Source: an uncultured Flavobacteriales bacterium
GTDB lineage: Bacteria > Bacteroidota > Bacteroidia > Flavobacteriales_D > Sanyastnellaceae
NCBI GenBank assembly: GCA_937890245.1
Contig: CALACF010000417.1
Span: forward strand, 1-9,444
Direction of reading: 5' to 3'
Length of the DNA stretch: 9,444 nucleotides
The notes under the pieces are model-generated. The model was not told the DNA's origin, ran no database searches, and saw only the letters and a program-made list of their open reading frames with translations. Of the stretch, positions 1 through 6,657 are shown piece by piece. Within the stretch, counting starts at the first letter, position 1; every line of letters starts with the position of its first letter. The translations under genes and the position numbers were made by a program.

Positions 1-781
1 GTTGTTGACCAGCGTTGTTGCGGATAACTTGACGCACACCCGGCACAAGCCCAACCGAGAACTTGTCGGTCAAGGCATCGGAAATGCAGTAGCTGGACTT
101 TTCGGCGGACTTCCTGGTGCAGGTGCAACAATTCGCACCGTGGTGAACATTCAAGCAGGTGGGAAAACCCGCCTGAGCGGCATGGTGGCTGGCGGCCTGT
201 TGTTTTTGGTCATACTGGCCTTGGCGCCATTGGCATCGGTCATACCGCAGGCTGTACTGGCAGGTATCCTGATTTCGGTAGGCATCGGCGTGATTGATTA
301 CAAGGGCTTGCGGGAGCTGCGGCACATGCCCAAGTCGGATCGGGTCGTCTTGCTGACGGTGCTTATTCTGACGGTCTCTTGGCAACTCGTTTATGCAGTA
401 GCTGCAGGTCTCCTTATTGCGGCCTTGCAATTCATGAAGAACATGGGCGAGTACAGCGCTGGCCAATTTCGCGTCGACTCCCATGAAGACGATGCGGTAT
501 CCGAGCAGTCTTCGGCAATGACCCACGTGCTGCACGGCCCGCTGTTCTTTGGAAACGCAGCCGATATAGCCAATTTACGCGCTTCAATCCCAGGTTACGT
601 TGTCCACCTGACCATCGACATGACTGATGTGTACTACGTTGACCACAGCGGTGTGGCAGCCTTGGAGGACACCATGATGCAGCTTAAAGTTGAGGGTATT
701 GAAGTTGAGTTCGTTGGACTCCAAGGCCAACTGGTCAAGCGACTAGAGGCGATGGGGATTTCTCCCAATCAGCCGCAATAG
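1..781 (+). CDS. SulP family anion transporter, C-terminal part with STAS domain (5' end outside window)
   Basis: This is the last ~259 residues of an inner-membrane SulP/SLC26-type transporter, a family that moves sulfate, bicarbonate or related anions, often with Na+ or H+. The frame is open at base 1, so the start lies upstream. The fragment opens with the conserved SulP stretch containing GLFGGLPGAGATIRT (about residues 32-46 of the visible part). Hydrophobic segments follow at about 58-82, 84-100 and 114-145. A cytoplasmic STAS domain covers about 155-255, with the LHGPLFFGNA entry strand (177-186) and the VDHSG loop (213-217), whose Asp/Ser correspond to the conserved DxSG of STAS domains. 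The substrate cannot be read from this part; many bacteroidotal relatives are annotated as sulfate permeases or as BicA-like bicarbonate transporters. It converges on the porin gene at 826, with 44 bp between the stops and no clear hairpin terminator there. Confidence 0.93.
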   Translation, partial: LLTSVVADNLTHTRHKPNRELVGQGIGNAVAGLFGGLPGAGATIRTVVNIQAGGKTRLSGMVAGGLLFLVILALAPLASVIPQAVLAGILISVGIGVIDYKGLRELRHMPKSDRVVLLTVLILTVSWQLVYAVAAGLLIAALQFMKNMGEYSAGQFRVDSHEDDAVSEQSSAMTHVLHGPLFFGNAADIANLRASIPGYVVHLTIDMTDVYYVDHSGVAALEDTMMQLKVEGIEVEFVGLQGQLVKRLEAMGISPNQPQ

Positions 782-801
782 AGCTGCCCCGCAATAGAGC
801 T
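773..801 (+). repeat. 16-bp tandem duplication across the SulP stop codon
   Basis: The 13-mer CCGCAATAGAGCT occurs at 773-785 and again at 789-801, a 16-bp period with unit CCGCAATAGAGCTGCC. The first copy contains the TAG stop (779-781) of the SulP gene; the second lies in the gap before the convergent porin gene. Because 16 is not a multiple of three, the second TAG is out of frame. It looks like a simple slippage or duplication scar, with no function visible. Confidence 0.8.
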
Positions 802-825
802 AAGGAAGATGCTAAAGGTGGTCGG

Positions 826-2166
826 TCAGAAGACGAGCTGGCCACCGATTACGATGCCATGCGTGATAACATCCGACTTGCTGTGGGTTGTTCCAGGAGG
901 GAAGGGCGCGAAATCGTCGCTTCCACTGATGAAGTTCAGCGGAGCAAAGCCTTCGGTACGAAATACTTCAACGAACAGCTTGGTGGACTGGTTGAACAGT
1001 CCGCTGTAACCAAGGGCATACTGATTTTGACGCTCCCATGGCGCGCCATCAGGACCTGAACGGAAGTCGGAAAACTCACCTGAAACCGTCCAAAGAATTG
1101 AAGCTTCTGGGTTCAATGTGTAGCTCAGCCCTACATCCTTCGACGAAACTTTACTGGCTTCGAAGACGTCAAGTGGAGGCGTAGGGTTGTGTGTTCCGGG
1201 CCAAGCCTCTAGGGTTTGTGCGTACCCTCCTTTCACGACCAGTTGTTTCCCTATTTCCAATCGGCCGTAGCCTGTGACTGCAGGGTTGGCAAACGTCCCT
1301 GGTTGGAAATGGACCACGGGGAAGGGTTGGTTGTACGCACTGCCGTGCAAGTACGAGACGCCAATTTCCAGGCTGTTTTCGGATCCGAGGTCGATCGCGT
1401 AGTTGACGTCAAGCACGAAGTTGTTCAGCTGGGAAGGAACACTGGTTGTGTCGCCTACTGGGGTGTTAGCGGCACGGAATTGCGCACCCCCTTGAACCGC
1501 CATGGCCGTGACCTCGAGTCCATTTTTCATGAATCCGATTTGGGCTCCATATGCCAATCCTCCAAAGGCGTGCCACATCGTAGAGTTGGTGAAAGGATTG
1601 ACGCTGCCAGTTTGTCCAAAGGGCGTGTCCATTTTTCCAAGCGCGGCAAACCAAGGAGACTTGTTCAAATCGCCCAGCAAGATGTAGCCTTTTCGCAGTT
1701 GAACTTGGTTGCGGTTGAGGTCGGTGATGGTGCCCGAACCAAAGCTCTGTTCAGGGTTGTAGAGAAGCTCGGCATGTGCTGCCATCCATGAATTCACCGT
1801 TCCAGTCAAGCCAATTTGGAAGGAATGAAGAACGGCCTCACTGACTTGCTTGCCGATCTGATTGCTGGAAGTTGGATGCCGCATCAGGTAGGCAAACTTT
1901 GAGTCATCCGAGGATTGCTGGAAATCTGCGATTCCAATCAGCGCACCGCCAATGGTGAGCCCTTGGTCTGGCAAATGCCCTTCCTTTCGTTCCTGAAGTA
2001 GCAGTTGCGTTTTCTTCAGATCCTGCGAGCTTTCGAGCATCGTGTAGCTATACGTGGGGTTCGTCAAGATGGGTGCTTGAGCGAACGTAGTTTGCGACGA
2101 AACGGCCAAGAAGATCACGGCAAATACTGAGAAAACGGTCGAAAAACGGTGCTGTGGAAAATTCAT
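826..2166 (-). CDS. Outer-membrane beta-barrel porin, possibly LbtU/DUF3573-like
   Basis: This encodes a predicted outer-membrane barrel of 446 residues. The frame can be extended to a GTG at 2196, but ATG 2166 is preferred: it gives a clean signal peptide (MNFPQHRF, a hydrophobic stretch, then TFAQ/AP near residue 30), and a -7-like promoter box lies 7 bp upstream of it, inside the GTG-started version. After the signal comes a short polar, helix-prone segment (about 40-65, QDLKKTQLLLQERKE). The rest is alternating amphipathic strands rich in Gly and aromatics, ending GGQLVF with the C-terminal Phe typical of barrels inserted by BamA. The order of motifs (a helical N-terminal segment, then a LGKMDTPFGQ-type strand and an NPFTNSTMW loop) resembles proteins annotated as LbtU-family siderophore porins, but this is a reading from memory and substrate is not established. 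A general porin of unknown specificity is the fallback. It is divergent from the 2258 gene and convergent with SulP. Confidence 0.72.
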   Translation of the reverse strand: MNFPQHRFSTVFSVFAVIFLAVSSQTTFAQAPILTNPTYSYTMLESSQDLKKTQLLLQERKEGHLPDQGLTIGGALIGIADFQQSSDDSKFAYLMRHPTSSNQIGKQVSEAVLHSFQIGLTGTVNSWMAAHAELLYNPEQSFGSGTITDLNRNQVQLRKGYILLGDLNKSPWFAALGKMDTPFGQTGSVNPFTNSTMWHAFGGLAYGAQIGFMKNGLEVTAMAVQGGAQFRAANTPVGDTTSVPSQLNNFVLDVNYAIDLGSENSLEIGVSYLHGSAYNQPFPVVHFQPGTFANPAVTGYGRLEIGKQLVVKGGYAQTLEAWPGTHNPTPPLDVFEASKVSSKDVGLSYTLNPEASILWTVSGEFSDFRSGPDGAPWERQNQYALGYSGLFNQSTKLFVEVFRTEGFAPLNFISGSDDFAPFPPGTTHSKSDVITHGIVIGGQLVF

Positions 2167-2172
2167 AAGGCG

Positions 2173-2205
2173 CAAATTTGGAGTGGTTTTTCTCACGAAT
2201 TACAA
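2173..2205 (-). promoter_or_regulatory. Bacteroidota-type promoter for the 826-2166 porin
   Basis: Reading the minus strand, CAAATTTG (2180-2173) matches TAnnTTTG at all fixed positions but the first. A TTG that could serve as the -33 element sits at 2205-2203, with 22 bp between them, within the range reported for Bacteroidota promoters. The box ends 6 nt before ATG 2166, which would give a very short or absent 5' leader. There is no Shine-Dalgarno sequence. Farther upstream in the same divergent gap, ATTTACA is repeated at 2214-2220 and 2224-2230, exactly 10 bp apart on one face of the helix. That could be an operator but is unproven. Confidence 0.45.
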
Positions 2206-2244
2206 TGCAGCGGATTTACACTAATTTACAGCGGGCCCATGCGC

Positions 2245-2252
2245 TAATTTTA
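2245..2252 (+). promoter_or_regulatory. -7 promoter element for the 2258 rightward unit
   Basis: TAATTTTA at 2245-2252 differs from TAnnTTTG only at the last base and is followed by CCTTG and then ATG 2258, leaving 5 nt between box and start. Its arrangement closely parallels the box at 5013-5020. No convincing TTG -33 element was seen. The element may also drive the downstream CotH gene, since only 32 bp separate the decayed gene's end from ATG 2648. Confidence 0.45.
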
Positions 2253-2257
2253 CCTTG

Positions 2258-2615
2258 ATGACCATGCCCGCCCGCCTTTTGCGTTCTGCCCAGCTGCTTT
2301 GCCTTCTGACCATTGTTGCTTCTTCCTCTATGTCAGCCCAACTCACCTTCGAGTATGGAGGCGTTGAGCGTGAATATTACCTCGATTTGCCATTGAATCT
2401 TGCTGATTCAGCGCCTCAGATCGGCTACTTGAATGGAGACCACATCGACATCGGACAAGCCTGCCACGTCCGCGCTTACGGCAGCTTGGGTCGGCAATTG
2501 TGGGCGCGCCAGGTATTGAGCGGCGACCGCATCACGCCGGCAGATTTTACGCGGTGCACTGGTGCTCCAACTTGTTGGAGAAAACGGTCGGGTGCAGGCG
2601 CTTCGCATCCGGTGA
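2258..2615 (+). pseudogene. Collapsed secreted esterase (PHB-depolymerase/LpqC-like): signal peptide plus frameshifted T9SS tail, catalytic core missing
   Basis: From ATG 2258 (the frame also opens at TTG 2255) there is a signal peptide ending SSMSAQ. Then comes LTFEYGGVEREYYLDLP, which closely resembles the first strand of secreted alpha/beta-hydrolases of the polyhydroxybutyrate depolymerase/LpqC group. Just after LADSAPQ (about 2415) the text stops looking like that enzyme and reads like a T9SS type A sorting domain: HIDIGQACHVRAYGSLGRQL, then SGDRITPADFTR. Near 2550-2553 the frame breaks. The domain continues in the next frame as GALVLQLVGENGRVQALRIR and stops at TGA 2613-2615. One missing base at the break would restore ...ADFTRGALVLQLV.... 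Without that base the original frame drifts through unrelated residues to 2641. The ~250-300 residues holding the nucleophile Ser, Asp and His are absent, so no enzyme activity is expected. The enzyme-family assignment rests on a short segment; the T9SS tail is clearer. Confidence 0.68.
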
Positions 2616-2647
2616 ACCCCGGCCATCACCCTATCTTCTGACACGAT

Positions 2648-4921
2648 ATGCGCACCGCTTCTTTTCTTCTCCTCAGTGCTTTTTGGTTGACGATGATCGG
2701 TCCGTTATCGGCCCAGAATCCGCCCTATGGCCCGGCTTTCCTTCAGTCAGAGGTAGCAACAGTGAGGCTGACAATGGTGCCTGCCGATTTCGATGACCTG
2801 CTGTTCGGTGACACAGAAACGGCTTCGACAGTTCTGCTCCCGGCGACTTTTCACTACATGGCAAGCGGAATGGACGACACCCTTTACGACGTGGGTGTGC
2901 GCTTGCGCGGCAACACATCTCTGACAGCACCCAAAAAATCCTTCAAGATCGACTTCAATGATGCGGTACCCGGCCAAGACTTTTACGGCTTGGAGAAGAT
3001 GAATTTGAATGCCAACCAAAACGACCCTTCCTTGCTGCGGGCGGCTCTGTCTTGGCATATCATTCGAGGAACAAGCCTTCCGGGCTCGCGCACGAGCTTT
3101 GTTCGCTTGGAAATCAACGGCAACTACATGGGGCTGTACGTGAACACCGAGCATTTCGATGACGACTTCATCAAGGCTCGCTATCAATATGATCAGGGAA
3201 ACCTGTACAAATGCCTTTGGCCGGCCACTTTGCAAGACCTCGGATCGGACCCAGACCTCTATAAGTACGAACTGTATGGCCGGCGCGTTTACGAGCTTAA
3301 GACAAACACAGATGTCGATGATTACACCGACCTCGCGCATTTCGTTGACGTCTTGAACAATGCGTCCGATGCCGACTTTCCCTGTGCGATTGAGCAGGTG
3401 TTCAATGTCCCTTCTTTTTTGCAGACGCTCGCCCTGGATGTACTCACTGGGAATTGGGACGGCTACGCAGGCAACAAGAACAACTTTTACCTCTACCTGA
3501 ATCCTCAAAATGGCCGTTTTGACTACATTCCATACGACCTTGACAACACATGGGGCATCGACTGGATAGGCCAGAATTGGGCGATGGAGGACCCGTACGA
3601 TTGGGCGGCCGGAACGGATTTTGGCGGCGACTATCGCCCGCTCTACGACCGAATCCTGGCCGTGGATCTGTATCGTACTTGGTTCACTCACTATTTACGG
3701 AAGCTGTCGAGTGACTGGTTCGATATGGAATTCGTCGATAATTATGCCAATTCAGCACTGGCCCTCCTCACCGACCCCATCGATGAGGACCCTTACTATC
3801 CGCTGACCTTTGGTTTCACTTCGGCCGACTTTCAGGCATCGGCCACCGAGGCCTGGGGCGGCCACGTGGAGTACGGCGTGCAAACGTGGGCGGCTGCCCG
3901 TGTCACATCGCTTGAGTCGCAACTGGATGCTGAGGTGCCAGTGCTTTTTTTGCTCACAACCGAAGACAACGGGCCAACGTTCGGCAACCTGCACATCCGA
4001 GCGACCGTCGAATCCGCCGGGCTCGCTGAACTCATCGACTTGACAGCATGGGTCGAGGGCAGCCCGCACCCCATGTACGATGATGGCGCCCACGACGATG
4101 ACGGGCCGGGCGACGGGGTGTGGGGCGCCATAATTGATGTGGATGCTGCGTTGACTTCGGCCGCCTACCAAGTACAGGCGAGCTCAGGGTCTATGGAAGA
4201 TTGGCTTCCCTGCATTCCGGCCACAGCTGTCGTCGGACTCGAGCCTTCGGCCTTGCTGATCAACGAGCTGATGAGCCGGAACGCTACCACGACAGCAGAT
4301 GATCTTGGCGAGTTCGACGACTGGTGCGAGCTGTACAACGCAGGCGAGACGGCTATAAATTTGGCTGGGAAGTTCTTGACTGACAACACGGCGGAGCCCG
4401 ATAAGTTTCCTCTTCCGCCCGAAATCCTTGCCCCGGGCGACTGGATTCTGTATTGGCTGGACAATGATCCTGAACAAGGCCCGCGCCATGCGCCGTTCAA
4501 ATTGTCTGGAAGCGGCGAGTCATTGGCACTCTACAAATCGAGCAGCACAGCGGGCGAATGGCAATTGCTCGACCTGATCGAGTTCGGCGCATGCGATCCA
4601 GATATTTCTCTCGGCCGCATCACAGACGGGGATCCTCAATGGGTGTGGTTTTCCACGCCAACACCCGACGGAAGCAACAATGGCGCCAGCGTCCTCGGTG
4701 CCAACGAGCTCACCGGACAGGCGCTCCAGATCTGGCCGAACCCCACATCGGGCAACACCGTCCGCTTTAGTTCCGCCCGGTCAGGTCGTTTGTGCACGAC
4801 ACAAGGGCGCGTCGTTCGATCTTTCCATGAATCGGCCGAACTGGATGTAAGCGGTCTGAAAGCGGGTGTCTACTTGATGCGAACAAACCTCGGCGAAGTA
4901 CGGAGGATTTTGAAACTCTGA
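2648..4921 (+). CDS. Secreted CotH-kinase family protein with lamin-tail domain and T9SS sorting domain
   Basis: This is a 757-residue exported protein. Residues 1-23 form a signal peptide (cut near LSAQ/NPP). A CotH domain covers about 35-425: VRLRGNTSLTAPKKSFKIDF (84-103), the NGNYMGLYVNTEHFDDDFIK segment (157-176), GNLYK (184-188), and GNWDGYAGNKNNFYLY followed by IPYDLDNTWG. The last of these carries the D297/D299 pair expected to bind metal in this atypical protein-kinase family. A strand-rich linker contains the acidic YDDGAHDDDGPGDGVWGA (477-494), like the Ca-binding-type loop seen in other secreted proteins. A lamin-tail domain spans about 535-675 (LLINELMSRN to WFSTPTPDGSNN). The T9SS type A tail begins LQIWPNPTSG (693-702) and ends VRRILKL. 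The protein should cross the outer membrane by T9SS and be anchored or released. CotH proteins in Bacillus spores phosphorylate coat proteins; the target here is unknown. There is no SD; a weak TATCTTCTG lies at 2632-2640, or the promoter at 2245 serves both genes. Confidence 0.92.
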   Translation: MRTASFLLLSAFWLTMIGPLSAQNPPYGPAFLQSEVATVRLTMVPADFDDLLFGDTETASTVLLPATFHYMASGMDDTLYDVGVRLRGNTSLTAPKKSFKIDFNDAVPGQDFYGLEKMNLNANQNDPSLLRAALSWHIIRGTSLPGSRTSFVRLEINGNYMGLYVNTEHFDDDFIKARYQYDQGNLYKCLWPATLQDLGSDPDLYKYELYGRRVYELKTNTDVDDYTDLAHFVDVLNNASDADFPCAIEQVFNVPSFLQTLALDVLTGNWDGYAGNKNNFYLYLNPQNGRFDYIPYDLDNTWGIDWIGQNWAMEDPYDWAAGTDFGGDYRPLYDRILAVDLYRTWFTHYLRKLSSDWFDMEFVDNYANSALALLTDPIDEDPYYPLTFGFTSADFQASATEAWGGHVEYGVQTWAAARVTSLESQLDAEVPVLFLLTTEDNGPTFGNLHIRATVESAGLAELIDLTAWVEGSPHPMYDDGAHDDDGPGDGVWGAIIDVDAALTSAAYQVQASSGSMEDWLPCIPATAVVGLEPSALLINELMSRNATTTADDLGEFDDWCELYNAGETAINLAGKFLTDNTAEPDKFPLPPEILAPGDWILYWLDNDPEQGPRHAPFKLSGSGESLALYKSSSTAGEWQLLDLIEFGACDPDISLGRITDGDPQWVWFSTPTPDGSNNGASVLGANELTGQALQIWPNPTSGNTVRFSSARSGRLCTTQGRVVRSFHESAELDVSGLKAGVYLMRTNLGEVRRILKL

Positions 4922-5012
4922 CATGTCCAGCGCACAGCAGCACGTTTTTTACTCTAAGCCCACTATTTTTTCAAACCCTACAGGACGCGTGGAAAAGCGA
5001 TTGATGGTGAAT

Positions 5013-5020
5013 TAATTTTG
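5013..5020 (+). promoter_or_regulatory. Consensus -7 promoter element upstream of the small ORF and peroxidase
   Basis: TAATTTTG is a perfect match to TAnnTTTG, followed by CCTC and ATG 5025, so the start codon lies 4 nt after the box. A TTG at the usual -33 distance was not found; the nearest, at 5001-5003, is too close. It is the best -7 match in the window and probably drives 5025-5159 and, through it, the peroxidase gene at 5204. Confidence 0.5.
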
Positions 5021-5024
5021 CCTC

Positions 5025-5159
5025 ATGTATCCAAATTCTGTCATTGAACGCATCACGCTCGACGTCCTCAAAGCTCAATTTTCACTGGATCCGGCATCCG
5101 CGAACGGGCCGCTGGTGTTAGGAGGATTCAACCATGATTTGAGCATTCAAAAACCCTGA
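5025..5159 (+). CDS. Small hypothetical protein, 44 residues
   Basis: An ATG immediately after a consensus -7 box opens a 44-codon frame (MYPNSVIERITLDVLKAQF... to ...HDLSIQKP, TGA 5157-5159). The product is soluble-looking, with an amphipathic first half and no signal peptide, membrane segment or Cys. It is not recognised. The first half (VIERITLDVLKAQFSLDP) vaguely recalls the first helix of acyl carrier proteins, but there is no DSL serine motif and no continuation in other frames, so it could equally be the relic of a longer gene. It ends 44 bp before ATG 5204 of the peroxidase and may act as a leader ORF. Main support is promoter placement; coding status is uncertain. Confidence 0.4.
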   Translation: MYPNSVIERITLDVLKAQFSLDPASANGPLVLGGFNHDLSIQKP

Positions 5160-5203
5160 GTCCAAGGCAGATTTTGGACTACCTTCAACGTCAATCGAGA
5201 GCC

Positions 5204-5773
5204 ATGAAAGTCACACCCGTTCGTAAGCTGTACGCCGCAATAGCGGTGATTCTGCTGTCTTTTTTCCCCACGTCAATCCAATCCCAAAACGACATGTCAT
5301 CATTTTACGAGCTTTCTGCGGAGACCATAACGGGCGAAACTTTCCCATTTGAGCAATTGCGTGGAAAACGCGTACTCATCGTGAACACCGCCTCAAAATG
5401 TGGCTACACAAAACAGTACGAGGGACTTCAAACCCTGCACGAAGCGCACGGCGGGGAGGATTTCATCATCCTCGGTTTTCCATGCAACCAGTTTGGCGGC
5501 CAAGAGCCGGGGGATGCCGGTGCGATTGCGACGTTCTGTAGTAAGAACTATGGCGTGACCTTCCAGATGATGGACAAGGTGAATGTCCGCGGCAAGGAGC
5601 GCCACGACGTATTCACTTGGCTGTGCGACGAGGCTTTGAACGGTACCGATAAGCACTCTATTCGGTGGAACTTCCACAAGTTTTTAATCGATGCCGACGG
5701 TAAAATTTCCGCATCGCTCCCCAGTTCAGAGGAGCCGATGGGGGAGGTGATCACTGGATTCGCAGGCCAATAG
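5204..5773 (+). CDS. Exported glutathione peroxidase-family thiol peroxidase (2-Cys, probably thioredoxin-type)
   Basis: A 189-residue protein that reduces hydroperoxides. The frame also opens at TTG 5174, but ATG 5204 gives a normal signal peptide (MKVTPVRKLY, a hydrophobic stretch, then TSIQSQ near residue 28). The mature part has the usual ~160 residues. Family motifs are NTASKCGYT with peroxidatic C66 (Cys, not selenocysteine), FPCNQFGGQEPG (91-102), FC at 111-112 and RWNFHKFLID (154-163). Taking yeast Gpx3 as reference, C66, C94, Q100, C112, W155 and N156 fall at the same spacings as Cys36, Cys64, Gln70, Cys82, Trp125 and Asn126. The tetrad and the resolving Cys are therefore present, which indicates a thioredoxin-like electron donor rather than glutathione. 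The signal peptide places it in the periplasm. Its last 23 bp overlap the end of the opposite-strand phosphodiesterase gene. Confidence 0.92.
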   Translation: MKVTPVRKLYAAIAVILLSFFPTSIQSQNDMSSFYELSAETITGETFPFEQLRGKRVLIVNTASKCGYTKQYEGLQTLHEAHGGEDFIILGFPCNQFGGQEPGDAGAIATFCSKNYGVTFQMMDKVNVRGKERHDVFTWLCDEALNGTDKHSIRWNFHKFLIDADGKISASLPSSEEPMGEVITGFAGQ

Positions 5774-6653
5774 TCGCAGCGTAATCCAACACCCGGTCTG
5801 GATAGTCTGAAATAATTCCGTCTACCTGAAGGGACACCATCCGCGCGATGTCCACGGGCTCGTTCACGGTCCACACCACGAGCTCCATGCCGTGCTGCGT
5901 GCAGGATTCGCGCATTTCGGCGTCCACCAATTTGAAATATGGACTGTATACAGCGGGGGTGAACTCCAGCAAAGCGACAGCTTTTTCTGGCGAATCTGAA
6001 GAATCTTCTGTCAAGTAGACCAATTCAACTCCGGGCGCCTGCTCATGAAGCGCCATCAAAATACGCGGGTCAAAACTTTGCACGGTAAAACGGCTGGAAT
6101 ACTGGAGACTGTTAAAGGTGGTCAGGAAATGCTGCACGTACGTCACGGGCTCAGGATGAAATACGCCATCCCACTCGGGGCGACTCTTGATCTCTACGTT
6201 GAACCCCGGAACGACCCGCCCTGTTTCAGCACAGTAAGCCATGGTTCTTTCGACCACCTCCTGAAGCAAGGGCTTATTCGTGCTGATTTTTTTCTGGTCT
6301 GGAAAGTGAGCATAATGTTGCGTGCCGCAAACAATGGCCGCCACTTCCTCTGCCGTCATCTCATAAATATTGAGTGCCTTTTCATCGTGCTGTCCCAATT
6401 CCAAAAGACAGATCTCGCCGTTGATCCAGGGCTCGTGTGAAACCACGAGTTGACTGTCGCGTGACAAAACCACGTCAAATTCCAGCGTAGTCACCCCCAA
6501 ATCAATGGCGTGTTGAAACGCAGCCCAACTGTTTTCGGGCATCAGCCCGCGGCATCCGCGATGCCCTTGCAATTCAATTTTCATGTGCTTGTCTTGAGGC
6601 CCGCACGCTCCAAAAAATAGGCAAAACGACAGGAGGGTCCAGCAAAATTTCAT
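5751..6653 (-). CDS. Glycerophosphodiester phosphodiesterase, putative lipoprotein
   Basis: This 300-residue enzyme is predicted to hydrolyse glycerophosphodiesters, such as deacylated phospholipids, to glycerol-3-phosphate and an alcohol. The frame is open to 6986, but the extension is antisense to the neighbouring porin gene and rich in Arg and Cys. ATG 6653 is preferred because it begins a lipoprotein-like signal (MKFCWTLLSFCLFFGAC; C17 as lipid-attachment site, with a slightly atypical Phe at -3) and follows a promoter box. The GDPD TIM-barrel motifs are in order: GHRG (30-33) with H31/R32, PEN (39-41), LEFDV (57-61) with metal ligands E58 and D60, catalytic H73 in VSHEP, NVEIK (152-156), QSFD (192-195), VWTVN (260-264) and DGIISDYPD (278-286). 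All catalytic residues are present. It probably sits on a periplasm-facing membrane and could scavenge phosphorus and glycerol. It is convergent and overlapping with the peroxidase gene. Confidence 0.93.
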   Translation of the reverse strand: MKFCWTLLSFCLFFGACGPQDKHMKIELQGHRGCRGLMPENSWAAFQHAIDLGVTTLEFDVVLSRDSQLVVSHEPWINGEICLLELGQHDEKALNIYEMTAEEVAAIVCGTQHYAHFPDQKKISTNKPLLQEVVERTMAYCAETGRVVPGFNVEIKSRPEWDGVFHPEPVTYVQHFLTTFNSLQYSSRFTVQSFDPRILMALHEQAPGVELVYLTEDSSDSPEKAVALLEFTPAVYSPYFKLVDAEMRESCTQHGMELVVWTVNEPVDIARMVSLQVDGIISDYPDRVLDYAATIGLRIQ

Positions 6654-6657
6654 GCCC

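Noticed and set aside
1216..1791. A 191-codon plus-strand frame inside the porin gene
   Set aside because: It is antisense to a barrel gene with signal peptide and C-terminal beta-signal; the predicted protein shows no domain and no start signals.
2747..3691. A 314-codon open frame on the minus strand inside the CotH gene
   Set aside because: It lies wholly antisense to a clearly coding CotH domain, has no recognisable motifs or promoter, and its openness follows from codon bias of the sense gene.
4922..5012. Possible terminator after the CotH gene around the T-run at 4946-4951
   Set aside because: No convincing stem was found before the T-rich stretches, so a rho-independent terminator cannot be supported.
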